Assembly: GCF_028736035.1 (NCBI RefSeq)
Contig: NZ_CP117866.1
Coordinates: 8,225,001 to 8,289,000 of the forward strand
Source: Streptomyces sp. T12
Lineage (GTDB): Bacteria > Actinomycetota > Actinomycetes > Streptomycetales > Streptomycetaceae
Reading direction: 5' to 3'
DNA: 64,000 nt
In this document: positions 46,824-55,893 of the stretch, piece by piece
Position numbering within the stretch: position 1 is the first letter of the stretch
How the letters are laid out: each line of letters opens with the position of its first letter
Program-made: the position numbers and the translations under genes
The notes under the pieces: generated by a model
Database searches by the model: none
What the model was told of the DNA's origin: nothing
What the model saw: the letters and a program-made list of their open reading frames with translations, nothing else

Positions 46824-49800
46824 TCAGGCGAGCAGTTCGACTTCCGACACCACCGCCTCACCGTCGAGCACCAGGCGGTACTTCCCGTACGTACCCGGAG
46901 ACCTCACGGAGAACGCCCGTGTCTGCCGGTCCCAGGTGAAGGATTCCCCGGAGCGCTGGTCGAGGGTCCGCCACGTGGTCCCGTCGTCCGACCCCTGGAG
47001 CGTCCAGCCGGTCGGCGCCTTCGTCCGGTCCGACGGCGACGTCAGCGTGTACTGCACGGCCTCGGTGCGCCCGGACGCCGGAAGATCCAGCGAGGAGACA
47101 CGCGCCTCGGTCGCCGACGTGTTGTCGAACAGCGCCCCATCGCCCTTCAGCACATCCGCCCGCGGCACGGGCACCTCGTCGTCCTGGGTGATCGACACCG
47201 GCGCCGCGTTCTTGCCGGTGCCCCACGACGAGGGCCGCGGCCCCATGTCGAACTCCAGGACGCCGCCCTTCGCGATCAGCGAGTGCGGGAGCGAAGTCGA
47301 CCTCCACGGAACGCCGTTGACCTTCAGGCCCTGTACGTACACATTGCGCGCGCTGTTCTTAGGCGCCTTGACGACCAGCTCCCGGCCGTTCTCCAGGTGG
47401 ACCGTCGCCTTGGTGAACAGGGGCGACCCGATGGCGTACTCGCCACTGCCCATCACCAGCGGATAGAAGCCGAGCGCGGAGAACAGGAACCAGGCCGACT
47501 GCTCGCCGTTGTCCTCGTCGCCGTGGTAGCCCTGCCCGATCTCGCTGCCGACGTACAGCCGCGACAGCACCTCGCGGACGTTCTTCTGCGCCTTCCAGGG
47601 CTGCCCGGCCGCGTCGTACATGTAGATCGCGTGGTGGGCGACCTGGTTGGAGTGGCCGTACATGCCCATCCGCACGTCCCGCGCCTCCGTCATCTCGTGG
47701 ATGACACCGCCGTAGGAGCCGACGAGGTCGGGCGAGGCCGTCTCCGGGGTGGCGAAGTACTCGTCGAGTTTGTCCCCGAGGCCGCTGCGGCCGCCGTAGA
47801 GGTTGGCCAGGCCCCGGCTGTCCTGCGGGGCGGTGAACGCGTATCCGAAACCATTCGTCTCGGTGTAGTCGTACCCCCACACGCGCGGGTCGTACTTCGA
47901 GGACTCGACGCGCCAGTCGCCCTTCTCGTCCCGGCCCTGGAAGAAGCCGGCCTTGGAGTCGAAGAGGTTGACGTAGTCCTGGGCGCGGTTGAGGAAGTAC
48001 TGCGACTCCTCCTTGTAGCGCTTCTCGCCCGTCTCCCGGTACAGCGCCTGGCCCATCCGTGCGATGCCGTAGTCGTTGAGGTAGCCCTCCAGCGCCCAGG
48101 ACAGTCCCTCGTGCGTCTCGGTGCTCGTGTAGCCGAGGAAGGGCGAGGTCGCCATCCCCTTGCGGCCCACGCCCGACGACGGCGGCACGACCGTCGCGTT
48201 CTTCACGGCCGCGTCGTACGCCGACTTCGCGTCGAAGTCCACGCCCTTGACGTACGCGTCCGCGAAGGCGACGTCCGAGGAGGTGCCGGTCATGAGGTCG
48301 GCGTAGCCGGGGGAGGACCAGCGGGAGGTCCAGCCGCCGTCCTTGTACTGCTGCACGAAGCCGTCGACCATCTCGCCCGCCTGGCCGGGCGTCAGCAGCG
48401 AGTACGCCGGCCACGTCGTCCGGTAGGTGTCCCAGAAGCCGTTGTTCACGTACACCTTGCCGTCCACGATCTTCGCCCCGGTGTGCGTCGGGGTGTCGGG
48501 CCCCGGCATCGGGGAGAACGGGGACGCGTACCGGTACTTCGAACCGGCCTTCTCGAAGCCGGAGTTGGGGTAGAGGTACAGCCGGTACAGGCTGGAGTAC
48601 AGCGTCGTCAGCTGGTCCGGCGTCGCGCCCTCGACCTCGACCTTGCCGAGCAGCCGGTCCCACTGGCGCTGGGCGCGCGACTTGACCGTGTCGAAGGAGG
48701 TGCCGTCGGGGATCTCCTGGCGCAGGTTGTCCTTCGCCTGGTCGATGCTGATGAGCGAGGTCGCCAGGCGCAGCGTGACGGTTCGGTCGTCGGCCTTGAA
48801 CCGCAGGAATCCCTTGACCCCGCTCGACCCTCCGTCCGTCACCGGCTTGTCGAAGACGCCGTGGACGAAGAGGCGGGTGGCGCCGGTCGACAGGCCGGAC
48901 TTCACGTCCGAGTAGCCGGTGACGATCCCGTTCTCCTTGTCGAGCGTGAGGCCCGCCTGGTCGGTCACGTTGTCGAAGAGGACGCTGGCGTCGTCGCCCG
49001 GGTAGGTGAAGCGCAGTACCGCCGCGTGGTCGGTCGGGGCCATCTCCGCCTTGAGCCCGTTCTCGAACCGCACCCCGTAGTAGTACGGCCGCGCTGTCTC
49101 GTTCTCGTGCCGGAAGGCCAGCTCGCGCGCCTCACGGCCGGTGTCCGGGGTGCCGGAGGCGGCCGAGGGCATCACCTGGAAGGTCTGCCGGTCACCCATC
49201 CAGGGACTGGGCTCGTGGCTGGCGCTGAACGCCTGGATCGTCGGCAGGTTGTCGGCGTTGTTCGCGCGTGCGTAGTCGTACAGCCAGCTCAGCGAGCCCG
49301 CGTTCGTCACCGGCGTCCAGAAGTTGAAGCCGTGCGGCACGGCCGTCGCCGGGAAGTTGTTGCCGCGCGAGAACCCGCCGCTGGAGAGGGTGCCACGGGT
49401 GGTGAGCGCATAGTCCGACGGGTGCGCCTTCGGCTTCTCGGGCGCGACGGACTTCAACGCGATGTCGTCCAGCCAGCCCCGGAACTTCGCCGGGCCCTTG
49501 GGGGAGTCGTAGGCCACGAGTATCCGGTCGACGGTCTTGCCCGCCGCGACCGACCCGATGCGCGAGGCGACGTTGTTCCACTGGTTGACGTACAGCACCT
49601 TGGCCGCGCCCTGACCGCGCGGCGACAGCGGGAAGCCGTGCTGGTCGGTGGCGCCCAGGTCGCTCAGGTGGGTGCCGTCGGTGAAGGCCAGGTCGACCGA
49701 GACGTTCGTGGCGTCGTAGTCGAGGTCGCCGTCCGCCATCGACGGGAAGACGCGGTAGGACAGCCGGGTGTCGCGGCCGACGGCCACGTTCACGTCGTAG

Positions 49801-50624
49801 ACCTTGTTGTACGAGTACGCCCGCCCGTCCGCCGTATGCCGTCCGGCGTACCTGAGCGCCCGCTTGCCGGTGAAGCCCGCGCCCGCCTTCGCGGTCGGCG
49901 AGCCGCTCGGTCCGCGGTCGACGAGGGAGAGCATGTCCTGCGGGACGGGGCCGTCGCTGCCGCCCGTCGAGAACTGGACGTCGGCGAGCTGGAGGATGTC
50001 GGCGGCGCCGTTGTTCCTGGTGACCTCCAGCCGGAAGTGCTGGTACTCGGCCGGTTCCGCTATGTCGTACGACTTTGTCTGGAACCGTTCGGTGAACGTC
50101 TCGCCGGAGCGGGTGTCGAGGGTCTTCCAGTCCTTGCCGTCCGTGGAGCCCTTCAGGGTCCAGTCCTGTGGGTCGCGCTCGGCATGGTCATTGGCCGAGG
50201 TGAGCGCATATTCAGCTACCTTCACCTGTTTGTCCAGGTCGAACTCCACCCATCCGATGGGTTCGAAGACCAGCCATTTGCTGCTCGGCTCCCCGTCGGC
50301 GAGGTTCTCCTTCACCTCCCCGCCGCCGGTGTTCTCGCCGTTCGCCCGTACGTCCGTGACATGGTCGGTCACATTGCCCGGAATGCCGCTGCTGTAGCCG
50401 CCGTCGACACCGGAGGCCCGCTTGCCGCCGTCCGGCGCGGTGTCGACGGTATTGAGCCAGTCGGGTGCCGGATCGCCCGCCTCGAAGGAGGACGCGAACT
50501 CCCGGTCGGCCGTCGCGGGCGCCTGAGGCAGGGCGACCGCCGCGCCCTGCGAGCCCACGGTCAAACAAAAGGCGGCCGCCGACACGACCGCCGTACCCCA
50601 TCTGTGCCGAGCTCTCTGCTGCAT
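46824..50624 (-). CDS. Secreted GH92 alpha-mannosidase with terminal F5/8-type (CBM32-like) domains
   Basis: The 1266-residue precursor has a signal peptide (TAVVSAAAFCLTVGSQGAAV). An F5/8-type C domain (about residues 85-200; WVEFDLDKQVKVAEYALTSA) is followed by a jelly-roll and GH92 N-terminal domain. The GH92 catalytic domain contains GYHGDEDNGEQSAWFLFSAL in place of GNDDxGxxSAWY. A second F5/8-like domain ends the protein (EAVQYTLTSPSDRTKAPTGW). Both carbohydrate-binding-like ends distinguish it from the GH92 at 34 kb. ATG 50624 (MQQRARHRW) follows GGGAGGG; a TTG 13 codons upstream lies inside the operator and is rejected. It is the first gene of an operon with GH67. Confidence 0.92.
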   Translation of the reverse strand: MQQRARHRWGTAVVSAAAFCLTVGSQGAAVALPQAPATADREFASSFEAGDPAPDWLNTVDTAPDGGKRASGVDGGYSSGIPGNVTDHVTDVRANGENTGGGEVKENLADGEPSSKWLVFEPIGWVEFDLDKQVKVAEYALTSANDHAERDPQDWTLKGSTDGKDWKTLDTRSGETFTERFQTKSYDIAEPAEYQHFRLEVTRNNGAADILQLADVQFSTGGSDGPVPQDMLSLVDRGPSGSPTAKAGAGFTGKRALRYAGRHTADGRAYSYNKVYDVNVAVGRDTRLSYRVFPSMADGDLDYDATNVSVDLAFTDGTHLSDLGATDQHGFPLSPRGQGAAKVLYVNQWNNVASRIGSVAAGKTVDRILVAYDSPKGPAKFRGWLDDIALKSVAPEKPKAHPSDYALTTRGTLSSGGFSRGNNFPATAVPHGFNFWTPVTNAGSLSWLYDYARANNADNLPTIQAFSASHEPSPWMGDRQTFQVMPSAASGTPDTGREARELAFRHENETARPYYYGVRFENGLKAEMAPTDHAAVLRFTYPGDDASVLFDNVTDQAGLTLDKENGIVTGYSDVKSGLSTGATRLFVHGVFDKPVTDGGSSGVKGFLRFKADDRTVTLRLATSLISIDQAKDNLRQEIPDGTSFDTVKSRAQRQWDRLLGKVEVEGATPDQLTTLYSSLYRLYLYPNSGFEKAGSKYRYASPFSPMPGPDTPTHTGAKIVDGKVYVNNGFWDTYRTTWPAYSLLTPGQAGEMVDGFVQQYKDGGWTSRWSSPGYADLMTGTSSDVAFADAYVKGVDFDAKSAYDAAVKNATVVPPSSGVGRKGMATSPFLGYTSTETHEGLSWALEGYLNDYGIARMGQALYRETGEKRYKEESQYFLNRAQDYVNLFDSKAGFFQGRDEKGDWRVESSKYDPRVWGYDYTETNGFGYAFTAPQDSRGLANLYGGRSGLGDKLDEYFATPETASPDLVGSYGGVIHEMTEARDVRMGMYGHSNQVAHHAIYMYDAAGQPWKAQKNVREVLSRLYVGSEIGQGYHGDEDNGEQSAWFLFSALGFYPLVMGSGEYAIGSPLFTKATVHLENGRELVVKAPKNSARNVYVQGLKVNGVPWRSTSLPHSLIAKGGVLEFDMGPRPSSWGTGKNAAPVSITQDDEVPVPRADVLKGDGALFDNTSATEARVSSLDLPASGRTEAVQYTLTSPSDRTKAPTGWTLQGSDDGTTWRTLDQRSGESFTWDRQTRAFSVRSPGTYGKYRLVLDGEAVVSEVELLA

Positions 50625-50649
50625 AAGCCGGTACCCTCCCTGCGCACGG

Positions 50650-50661
50650 GACAACGTTGTC
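50650..50661. promoter_or_regulatory. Palindromic operator before the second GH92 gene
   Basis: GACAACGTTGTC is a perfect 12-bp palindrome, 26 bp upstream of the GH92 start on the minus strand. It is identical to the core of the palindrome at 33916-33929. Confidence 0.65.
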
Positions 50662-50851
50662 AACTTCGCTGCGCAAGGATCAGTTGTGGCTCAAGTGCCA
50701 AGTATTGTCAAGGGTGTTGGCTGTGGCATTCGGGGCCTATGTCGCGGATTTTTCCGGCAAGCCGCCCACGGGGCGCTCATATTTCCGTGAGGTCTCAACT
50801 CGGAAAAGACCATCGGCCAACCTTGCATTCGATCTTGCTCCGCTGGCGGGA

Positions 50852-50867
50852 AGTGGACTATACCTGT
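50852..50867. promoter_or_regulatory. DasR (dre)-like site upstream of ngcE
   Basis: AGTGGACTATACCTGT matches the dre consensus A(C/G)TGGTCTAGACCA(C/G)T at 12 of 16 positions by hand count, 112 bp before the ngcE start. DasR controls chitin and GlcNAc uptake genes in Streptomyces, so location and content agree. The rest of the 354-bp gap (50625-50978) holds the GH92 operator and promoters but no gene. Confidence 0.55.
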
Positions 50868-50978
50868 CGGCACTTCACATGATTCCGCACTTCCTGCACG
50901 ACCCCAGCTTGACCCGACCGCGGTGCCGGGGAGGATCCGGTTCACCGCCTGAGTCCTGGAGAAGGCGAGGACTTGAGC

Positions 50979-52445
50979 ATGGGATCCACTTCCGCCGAGA
51001 ACCCTGAGAAGAACGGCTCCGCAGGTGTGGGGCGCCGCGATCTGATCAAGCGGTCCGCCGCGCTGGGTCTGATCGCCGTACCGACGATGAGCTTCCTGTC
51101 CGCGTGTGCCACCGGCGGTGGCGGCGGCGAGGAGAAGGAGAGCAAGGCGCCCGGCGGCGCGAAGTCCGCCACCAACCCGCTCGGCGTCGAGAAGGGCGTC
51201 GCCCTGGAGGCGTTCATCTTCAAGGGCGGCCTGGGCGACCAGTACGCCAAGGACGCGGAGGCCGACTACAAGGCCACGTACGGGGCCTCGGTCAAGCACA
51301 CCGGCACCCAGCAGGTCGGCCCGAAGCTGACCCCGCGTTTCGCGGGCGGCAACCCGCCGGACGTCATCGACAACTCCGGCGCCGACCACCTGGACATGAA
51401 CAAGCTGTCCACCCAGGGCCAGCTCCAGGACCTCCAGACGCTGCTCGACTCCCCCTCGATGGACGACCCGAGCAAGAAGATCTCGGAGGTCATCCACCCG
51501 AGCACCATCGACAAGGGCAAGCACGGCGACACCTTCGACGTGCTCTACTACGCCTTCACCATCTACGGCACCTGGTATTCGCAGAAGGCCCTCGACGACA
51601 ACGGCTGGGAATACCCCAAGAGCTTCGACGAGATGGTCAAGCTCTGCGGCGAGATCAAGAAGAAGGGCATCGCGCCCTGGACGTACGCCGGAAAGTATCC
51701 GTACTACGTCCACTTCAACCTGTTCGCCCAGATCGCCAAGATCGGCGGCATGGACGGCTGGATCGCCATCGACAACCTGGAGCCCAACGCCTGGACCAGC
51801 AACGACGCGGTGAAGACGGTCGTCGAGCACTACGAGGAGCTGGCGGCCAAGAAGTACTTCCTGGAAGGCAGCCAGGGCCTGACGCACATTCAGTCGCAGA
51901 CCGCCTGGAACAAGGGCAAAGCCATCTTCATCCCCAACGGCTCCTGGGTGGAGAACGAGGCGGCCCCGACCACGCCCAAGGGCTTCCAGATGTCCGTCGG
52001 CGCCCTCTTCGACGGCTCCGGCGGCGACAAGATGCCGCACGGCACCCTGCGCGCCGAGCCCAGTGAGCCGTACATCGTGGCAAGCAAGGGCAAGAACCCG
52101 GCCGGCGGCATGGAACTCCTGCGCATCATGCTGTCCAAGAAGCACGCGCAGAACTTCGCCAAGCTGGTGAAGTCCCTCACCTGTGTCGTCGACGCCACCG
52201 AGGGCATGAGTCTCTCGCCGGGCCTCGCCTCGGCGAGCAAGGCGTTCAAGGACGCCGGCGACAACATCATCAGCCTCCAGCTCCAGGAGTGGTACCCCTC
52301 GCTCACGGACGAGAAGATCGGCGGTCTCACCGGGCAGCTGCTCACCGGTGAGATGAAGGCCGCCGACTGGATCAAGAAGACGCAGGCCTACGCCGACGCC
52401 GTGGCGAAGGACGACGCCGTGAAGAAGTTCAAGCGCGAGAAGTAA
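50979..52445 (+). CDS. ngcE: GlcNAc/chitobiose-binding lipoprotein (NgcE-like)
   Basis: Extracellular binding protein of the N-acetylglucosamine/N,N'-diacetylchitobiose ABC importer. The 488-residue precursor has a Tat signal (GVGRRDLIKRSAALGLIAVP) and lipobox LSAC. The mature domain has GGNPPDVIDNSGADHLDMNK and WIAIDNLEPNAWTSNDAVKT. The segment SLTCVVDATEGMSLSPGLAS is typical of this subgroup. ATG 50979 lies after GAGG; a TTG two codons earlier is less likely. It heads an operon with two permease genes and no ATPase gene; the shared ATPase MsiK is expected to serve. The order ngcEFG-ROK-xylFGH matches my memory of S. coelicolor. Confidence 0.88.
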   Translation: MGSTSAENPEKNGSAGVGRRDLIKRSAALGLIAVPTMSFLSACATGGGGGEEKESKAPGGAKSATNPLGVEKGVALEAFIFKGGLGDQYAKDAEADYKATYGASVKHTGTQQVGPKLTPRFAGGNPPDVIDNSGADHLDMNKLSTQGQLQDLQTLLDSPSMDDPSKKISEVIHPSTIDKGKHGDTFDVLYYAFTIYGTWYSQKALDDNGWEYPKSFDEMVKLCGEIKKKGIAPWTYAGKYPYYVHFNLFAQIAKIGGMDGWIAIDNLEPNAWTSNDAVKTVVEHYEELAAKKYFLEGSQGLTHIQSQTAWNKGKAIFIPNGSWVENEAAPTTPKGFQMSVGALFDGSGGDKMPHGTLRAEPSEPYIVASKGKNPAGGMELLRIMLSKKHAQNFAKLVKSLTCVVDATEGMSLSPGLASASKAFKDAGDNIISLQLQEWYPSLTDEKIGGLTGQLLTGEMKAADWIKKTQAYADAVAKDDAVKKFKREK

Positions 52446-52494
52446 GAGTCCGGTCAGGCACAACGGCACTCAAGGGGAAGGGCCGGGAAGCACC

Positions 52495-53418
52495 ATGCAA
52501 CACGGCAAATACCGATTCATCGTGGGCTTCCTGGCCCTGCCCGTCATCGTCTACGCGGTCTTCGTGATCTCGCCGTTCGTCCAGGCGTTCCAGATCTCGC
52601 TGACCGACTGGTCGGGGCTCGTCGGCACGGCGAAGTTCGTCGGATTCGAGAACTTCGAAAAGCTGTGGCACAACGAGGACTTCTGGAACGCGCTGTGGCA
52701 CAACGTCTACATGCTGATCGCGGTGCCGATCGTGACGCTGGGGCTCGGCCTGTTCTTCGCCTTTATGCTGAATGTCGGCGGAAAGCGCCGGAAGAACGAA
52801 GTCATCACCGGGGTCGCGGGTTCGAAGTTCTACCGTTTCGTCTTCTTCTTCCCGCAGGTCATCTCCATCACCATCATCGCCGTCATCTGGTTCAACATCT
52901 ACAACCCGGACCCGCAGGACGGCATGCTCAACTCCCTGCTGGGCGCGGTCGGTCTGGACAGCCTCCAGAACGCCTGGCTGGGCGAGAAGAGCCTCGCCCT
53001 GCTGTGCATCATGGCGGTGATGATCTGGTCCCACGTCGGCTTCTACGTCGTGCTGTTCTCGGCGGCGATGGCCTCCATCCCGCGGGACATCTACGAGGCG
53101 GCGCTGCTGGACGGCGCGGGCCGTTTCCCCACCTTCTTCAGGATCACCCTGCCGCTGCTGTGGGACACCGTGCAGACCGGCTGGGTGTACATGGGCATCA
53201 TCGCCCTGGACGGCTTCGCCCTGGTGCAGATCATGTCGGTCAACATGGGCGGCCCCGACGGCGCCACGGACGTCATGCCGCTGCGCCTGTATCTGACGGC
53301 GTTCCGCGACAGCCAGTTCGGCTACGCGTCCGCGATGGGCGTCGCGATGCTCATCGTCACCATGACGTTCGCAGTGCTCACGATGCGCTTCGCGCGGCGT
53401 GAGCGGATCGAGTTCTAG
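52495..53418 (+). CDS. ngcF: ABC sugar permease (NgcF-like)
   Basis: The 307-residue CUT1 permease has six transmembrane helices (first FIVGFLALPVIVYAVFVISP) and the EAA loop YEAALLDGAGRFPTFFRITLPLLW. A central hydrophilic loop has GGKRRKNEVITGVAGSKFYR. It belongs to the MalF-type half of the importer. ATG 52495 follows a GGGAAG stretch, 49 bp after ngcE; the permease partner follows 14 bp later. Confidence 0.88.
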   Translation: MQHGKYRFIVGFLALPVIVYAVFVISPFVQAFQISLTDWSGLVGTAKFVGFENFEKLWHNEDFWNALWHNVYMLIAVPIVTLGLGLFFAFMLNVGGKRRKNEVITGVAGSKFYRFVFFFPQVISITIIAVIWFNIYNPDPQDGMLNSLLGAVGLDSLQNAWLGEKSLALLCIMAVMIWSHVGFYVVLFSAAMASIPRDIYEAALLDGAGRFPTFFRITLPLLWDTVQTGWVYMGIIALDGFALVQIMSVNMGGPDGATDVMPLRLYLTAFRDSQFGYASAMGVAMLIVTMTFAVLTMRFARRERIEF

Positions 53419-53432
53419 GGGTACGGGGCGAC

Positions 53433-54362
53433 ATGACGACGGACACGAACACCGAAACAGTCACCAAGGCGGACGAACCCCGTCCGAGTATCACCAAGAA
53501 GCTCGGCGCGACCGACGGCCGCAGCTCCGAGGGCGGCGTCCTCCATGTCTTCTCGCACGGCATGCTCGTCGTGTGGGCGCTGATGGTCGGCGTGCCGCTG
53601 CTGTGGGTGCTGTGGAGCTCCTTCAAGACGAGCAACGGCATCCTCTCCGACCCCTGGGGGCTGCCGACCTCGCTGCACTTCGAGAACTGGGCCAACGCCT
53701 GGAACAAGGCGAACATGGGCCAGTACTTCCTCAACACCGCGATCGTGGTGGGCGGTTCGGTGACCGGCACGATGGTGCTGGGCTCCATGGCCGCGTACGT
53801 GCTGGCCCGGTTCACCTTCCCGGGCAACCGGTTCATCTACTTCATGTTCGTGGCCGGCATGTCCTTCCCGGTGTTCATGCTGGTGATCCCGCTGTTCTTC
53901 GTGCTGCGGGACTTCCCGGGCAGTTCGCTGCTCGCGACGTACCAGGGACTGATCCTCGTCTACATCGCCTATTCGCTGCCCTTCACGGTCTTCTTCATGA
54001 CCGCGTTCTTCCGCACGCTGCCGACATCGGTCGCGGAGGCGGCGCTGATCGACGGTGCCTCGCACACGCGCACGTTCTTCCAGGTGATGCTGCCGATGGC
54101 CAAGCCGGGTCTGATCAGCATCGGCATCTTCAACTTTCTGGGGCAGTGGAACCAGTACCTGCTGCCGATGGTCCTCAACCAGAACGAGGACAAGTACGTA
54201 CTCACCCAGGGCCTGGCGATGATCGCCCTGCAGCAGGGCTACGAGAACGACTGGGGCGCCCTGATGGCCGGCATGATGATCGCGATGCTGCCGGTGCTGA
54301 TCGTCTACTTCATCTTCCAACGGCAGGTGCAGGCGGGTCTGACGGCCGGCGCGCTGAAGTAA
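53433..54362 (+). CDS. ngcG: ABC sugar permease (NgcG-like)
   Basis: The 309-residue MalG-type permease has an N-terminal acidic head, six transmembrane helices (first at MLVVWALMVGVPLLWVLWSS) and the EAA loop AEAALIDGASHTRTFFQVMLPMAK. The ending RQVQAGLTAGALK is characteristic of CUT1 MalG proteins. Followed after 51 bp by a hairpin terminator, so ngcEFG is one unit and the ROK regulator is transcribed separately. Confidence 0.88.
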   Translation: MTTDTNTETVTKADEPRPSITKKLGATDGRSSEGGVLHVFSHGMLVVWALMVGVPLLWVLWSSFKTSNGILSDPWGLPTSLHFENWANAWNKANMGQYFLNTAIVVGGSVTGTMVLGSMAAYVLARFTFPGNRFIYFMFVAGMSFPVFMLVIPLFFVLRDFPGSSLLATYQGLILVYIAYSLPFTVFFMTAFFRTLPTSVAEAALIDGASHTRTFFQVMLPMAKPGLISIGIFNFLGQWNQYLLPMVLNQNEDKYVLTQGLAMIALQQGYENDWGALMAGMMIAMLPVLIVYFIFQRQVQAGLTAGALK

Positions 54363-54413
54363 ACGCTCTCTGTTCGCTCCACCGTAAGCGCCGCATCACC
54401 CCACGTCACGCTT

Positions 54414-54440
54414 GAGCCGTCCCGCGCCGGGGCGGCTCAC
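54414..54440 (+). terminator. Terminator after ngcG
   Basis: TGAGCCGTCCCG and CGGGGCGGCTCA pair at 11 of 12 positions around CGC, 51 bp past the ngcG stop. Confidence 0.75.
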
Positions 54441-54572
54441 GTGTGCGCGTACACACTTCCGGATCCGGTTCAACCTCTTGACGGGAGGCAACCCGAACGG
54501 CTCAGCTTAGAGTTCACTAGTTGGACACGTAACGGGGCCTCGTCGAAGCGGTCCCGCGCGCAGGAGGTCGTC

Positions 54573-55772
54573 GTGGAGACTCCGGGGTCGCAGTCGTCGC
54601 TGCACCGAGCCAACCTGGAACGGGTGGTCCGGGCCGTCCGGCTGGCCGGATCCCTCACCCAGGCGGAGATCGCGAGGACGACGGGTCTGTCCGCGGCGAC
54701 GGTCTCCAATATCGTCCGGGAGCTCAAGGACGGCGGAACGGTCGAGGTCACACCCACTTCGGCGGGTGGCCGCCGGGCCCGCAGCGTCTCCCTGAGCGGA
54801 GATGCCGGGATCGTCATAGGGGTCGACTTCGGCCATACGCATTTGCGCGTAGCGGTCGGGAACCTCGCCCACCAGGTGCTGGCCGAGGAGTCCGAACCGC
54901 TGGATGTGGACGCCTCCTCGACGCAGGGCTTCGATCGGGCCGAGGAGCTGGTCAACCGGCTGATCGCGGCGACCGGCGTCGACCGCGCCAAGATCGCCGG
55001 GGTGGGTCTCGGCGTGCCCGGCCCGATCGACGTCGAGTCCGGCACCCTCGGCTCGACCGCCATCCTGCCCGGCTGGACCGGCACCAAGCCCGCCGAGGAG
55101 CTGCGCGGCCGGCTCGGCGTGCCCGTGCACGTGGACAACGACGCCAACCTGGGCGCCCTCGGCGAGCTGGTCTGGGGCAGTGGGCGGGGCGTGCGGGACC
55201 TGGCGTACATCAAGGTCGCCAGCGGTGTCGGCGCCGGCCTGGTCATCAACGGCAAGATCTACCGGGGCCCGGGTGGCACTGCGGGAGAAATCGGGCATAT
55301 TACTCTTGATGAATCCGGCCCGGTCTGCCGCTGTGGAAACCGGGGCTGCCTGGAGACCTTCGCGGCCGCGCGCTATGTGCTCCCGCTGCTCCAGTCCAGC
55401 CATGGCACCGATCTGACGATGGAAGGCGTCGTGCGGCTGGCCAGGGACGGAGACCCGGGCTGCCGTCGGGTGATCGCCGACGTCGGCCGCCACATCGGCA
55501 GTGGAGTCGCCAATCTCTGCAATCTCCTGAACCCGAGCCGCGTGGTCCTGGGCGGTGATCTCGCCGAGGCCGGTGAGCTGGTGCTCGGGCCGATCCGGGA
55601 GTCCGTCGGCCGCTACGCCATCCCCAGTGCGGCGCGCCAACTGTCCGTTCTCCCCGGGGCACTTGGCGGTCGTGCGGAGGTGCTCGGAGCGCTGGCGCTC
55701 GCGCTCAGCGAGATGGGCGATTCAACCCTTTTGGACAGCACGCTGCATGCGGCCACCCCTGCCTTCACTTAG
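54573..55772 (+). CDS. rok7B7: ROK family transcriptional regulator (Rok7B7-like)
   Basis: The 399-residue regulator has an N-terminal winged helix (about 15-75; LAGSLTQAEIARTTGLSAAT) and a sugar-kinase-like ROK domain with VDFGHTHLRVAVG, GVGLGVPGPID, DNDANLGALGELVWG, GVGAGLVINGKIYRG. The zinc motif is CRCGNRGCLETFAA. In S. coelicolor the regulator at this position influences carbon catabolite repression, xylose transport and antibiotic production, as I recall. GTG 54573 is five bases after CAGGAGG; the upstream extension of 44 codons has no homology. It lies between the chitin-sugar and xylose transport operons, both plausible targets. Confidence 0.85.
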   Translation: METPGSQSSLHRANLERVVRAVRLAGSLTQAEIARTTGLSAATVSNIVRELKDGGTVEVTPTSAGGRRARSVSLSGDAGIVIGVDFGHTHLRVAVGNLAHQVLAEESEPLDVDASSTQGFDRAEELVNRLIAATGVDRAKIAGVGLGVPGPIDVESGTLGSTAILPGWTGTKPAEELRGRLGVPVHVDNDANLGALGELVWGSGRGVRDLAYIKVASGVGAGLVINGKIYRGPGGTAGEIGHITLDESGPVCRCGNRGCLETFAAARYVLPLLQSSHGTDLTMEGVVRLARDGDPGCRRVIADVGRHIGSGVANLCNLLNPSRVVLGGDLAEAGELVLGPIRESVGRYAIPSAARQLSVLPGALGGRAEVLGALALALSEMGDSTLLDSTLHAATPAFT

Positions 55773-55893
55773 AGAACGGATGGCACCGTTGCCAACCCGT
55801 TAAGGATTTACTTCTTGACGTCGCACGTGTGGCCGAGTTGACTTCCAGCCACCTCGGCCGCAACGTCGCGGCCTCGTCAGGGAGGTTTCTGAA

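Noticed and set aside
50624..50663. TTG at 50663 as GH92 start
   Set aside because: It lies within the operator palindrome and precedes the GGGAGGG ribosome site; the ATG at 50624 has proper spacing and a normal signal peptide.
47283..50882. Plus-strand frame of 1199 codons across the second GH92 gene
   Set aside because: The opposite strand encodes a full GH92 enzyme with signal peptide and signature motifs; the plus frame is low-complexity and crosses the promoter.
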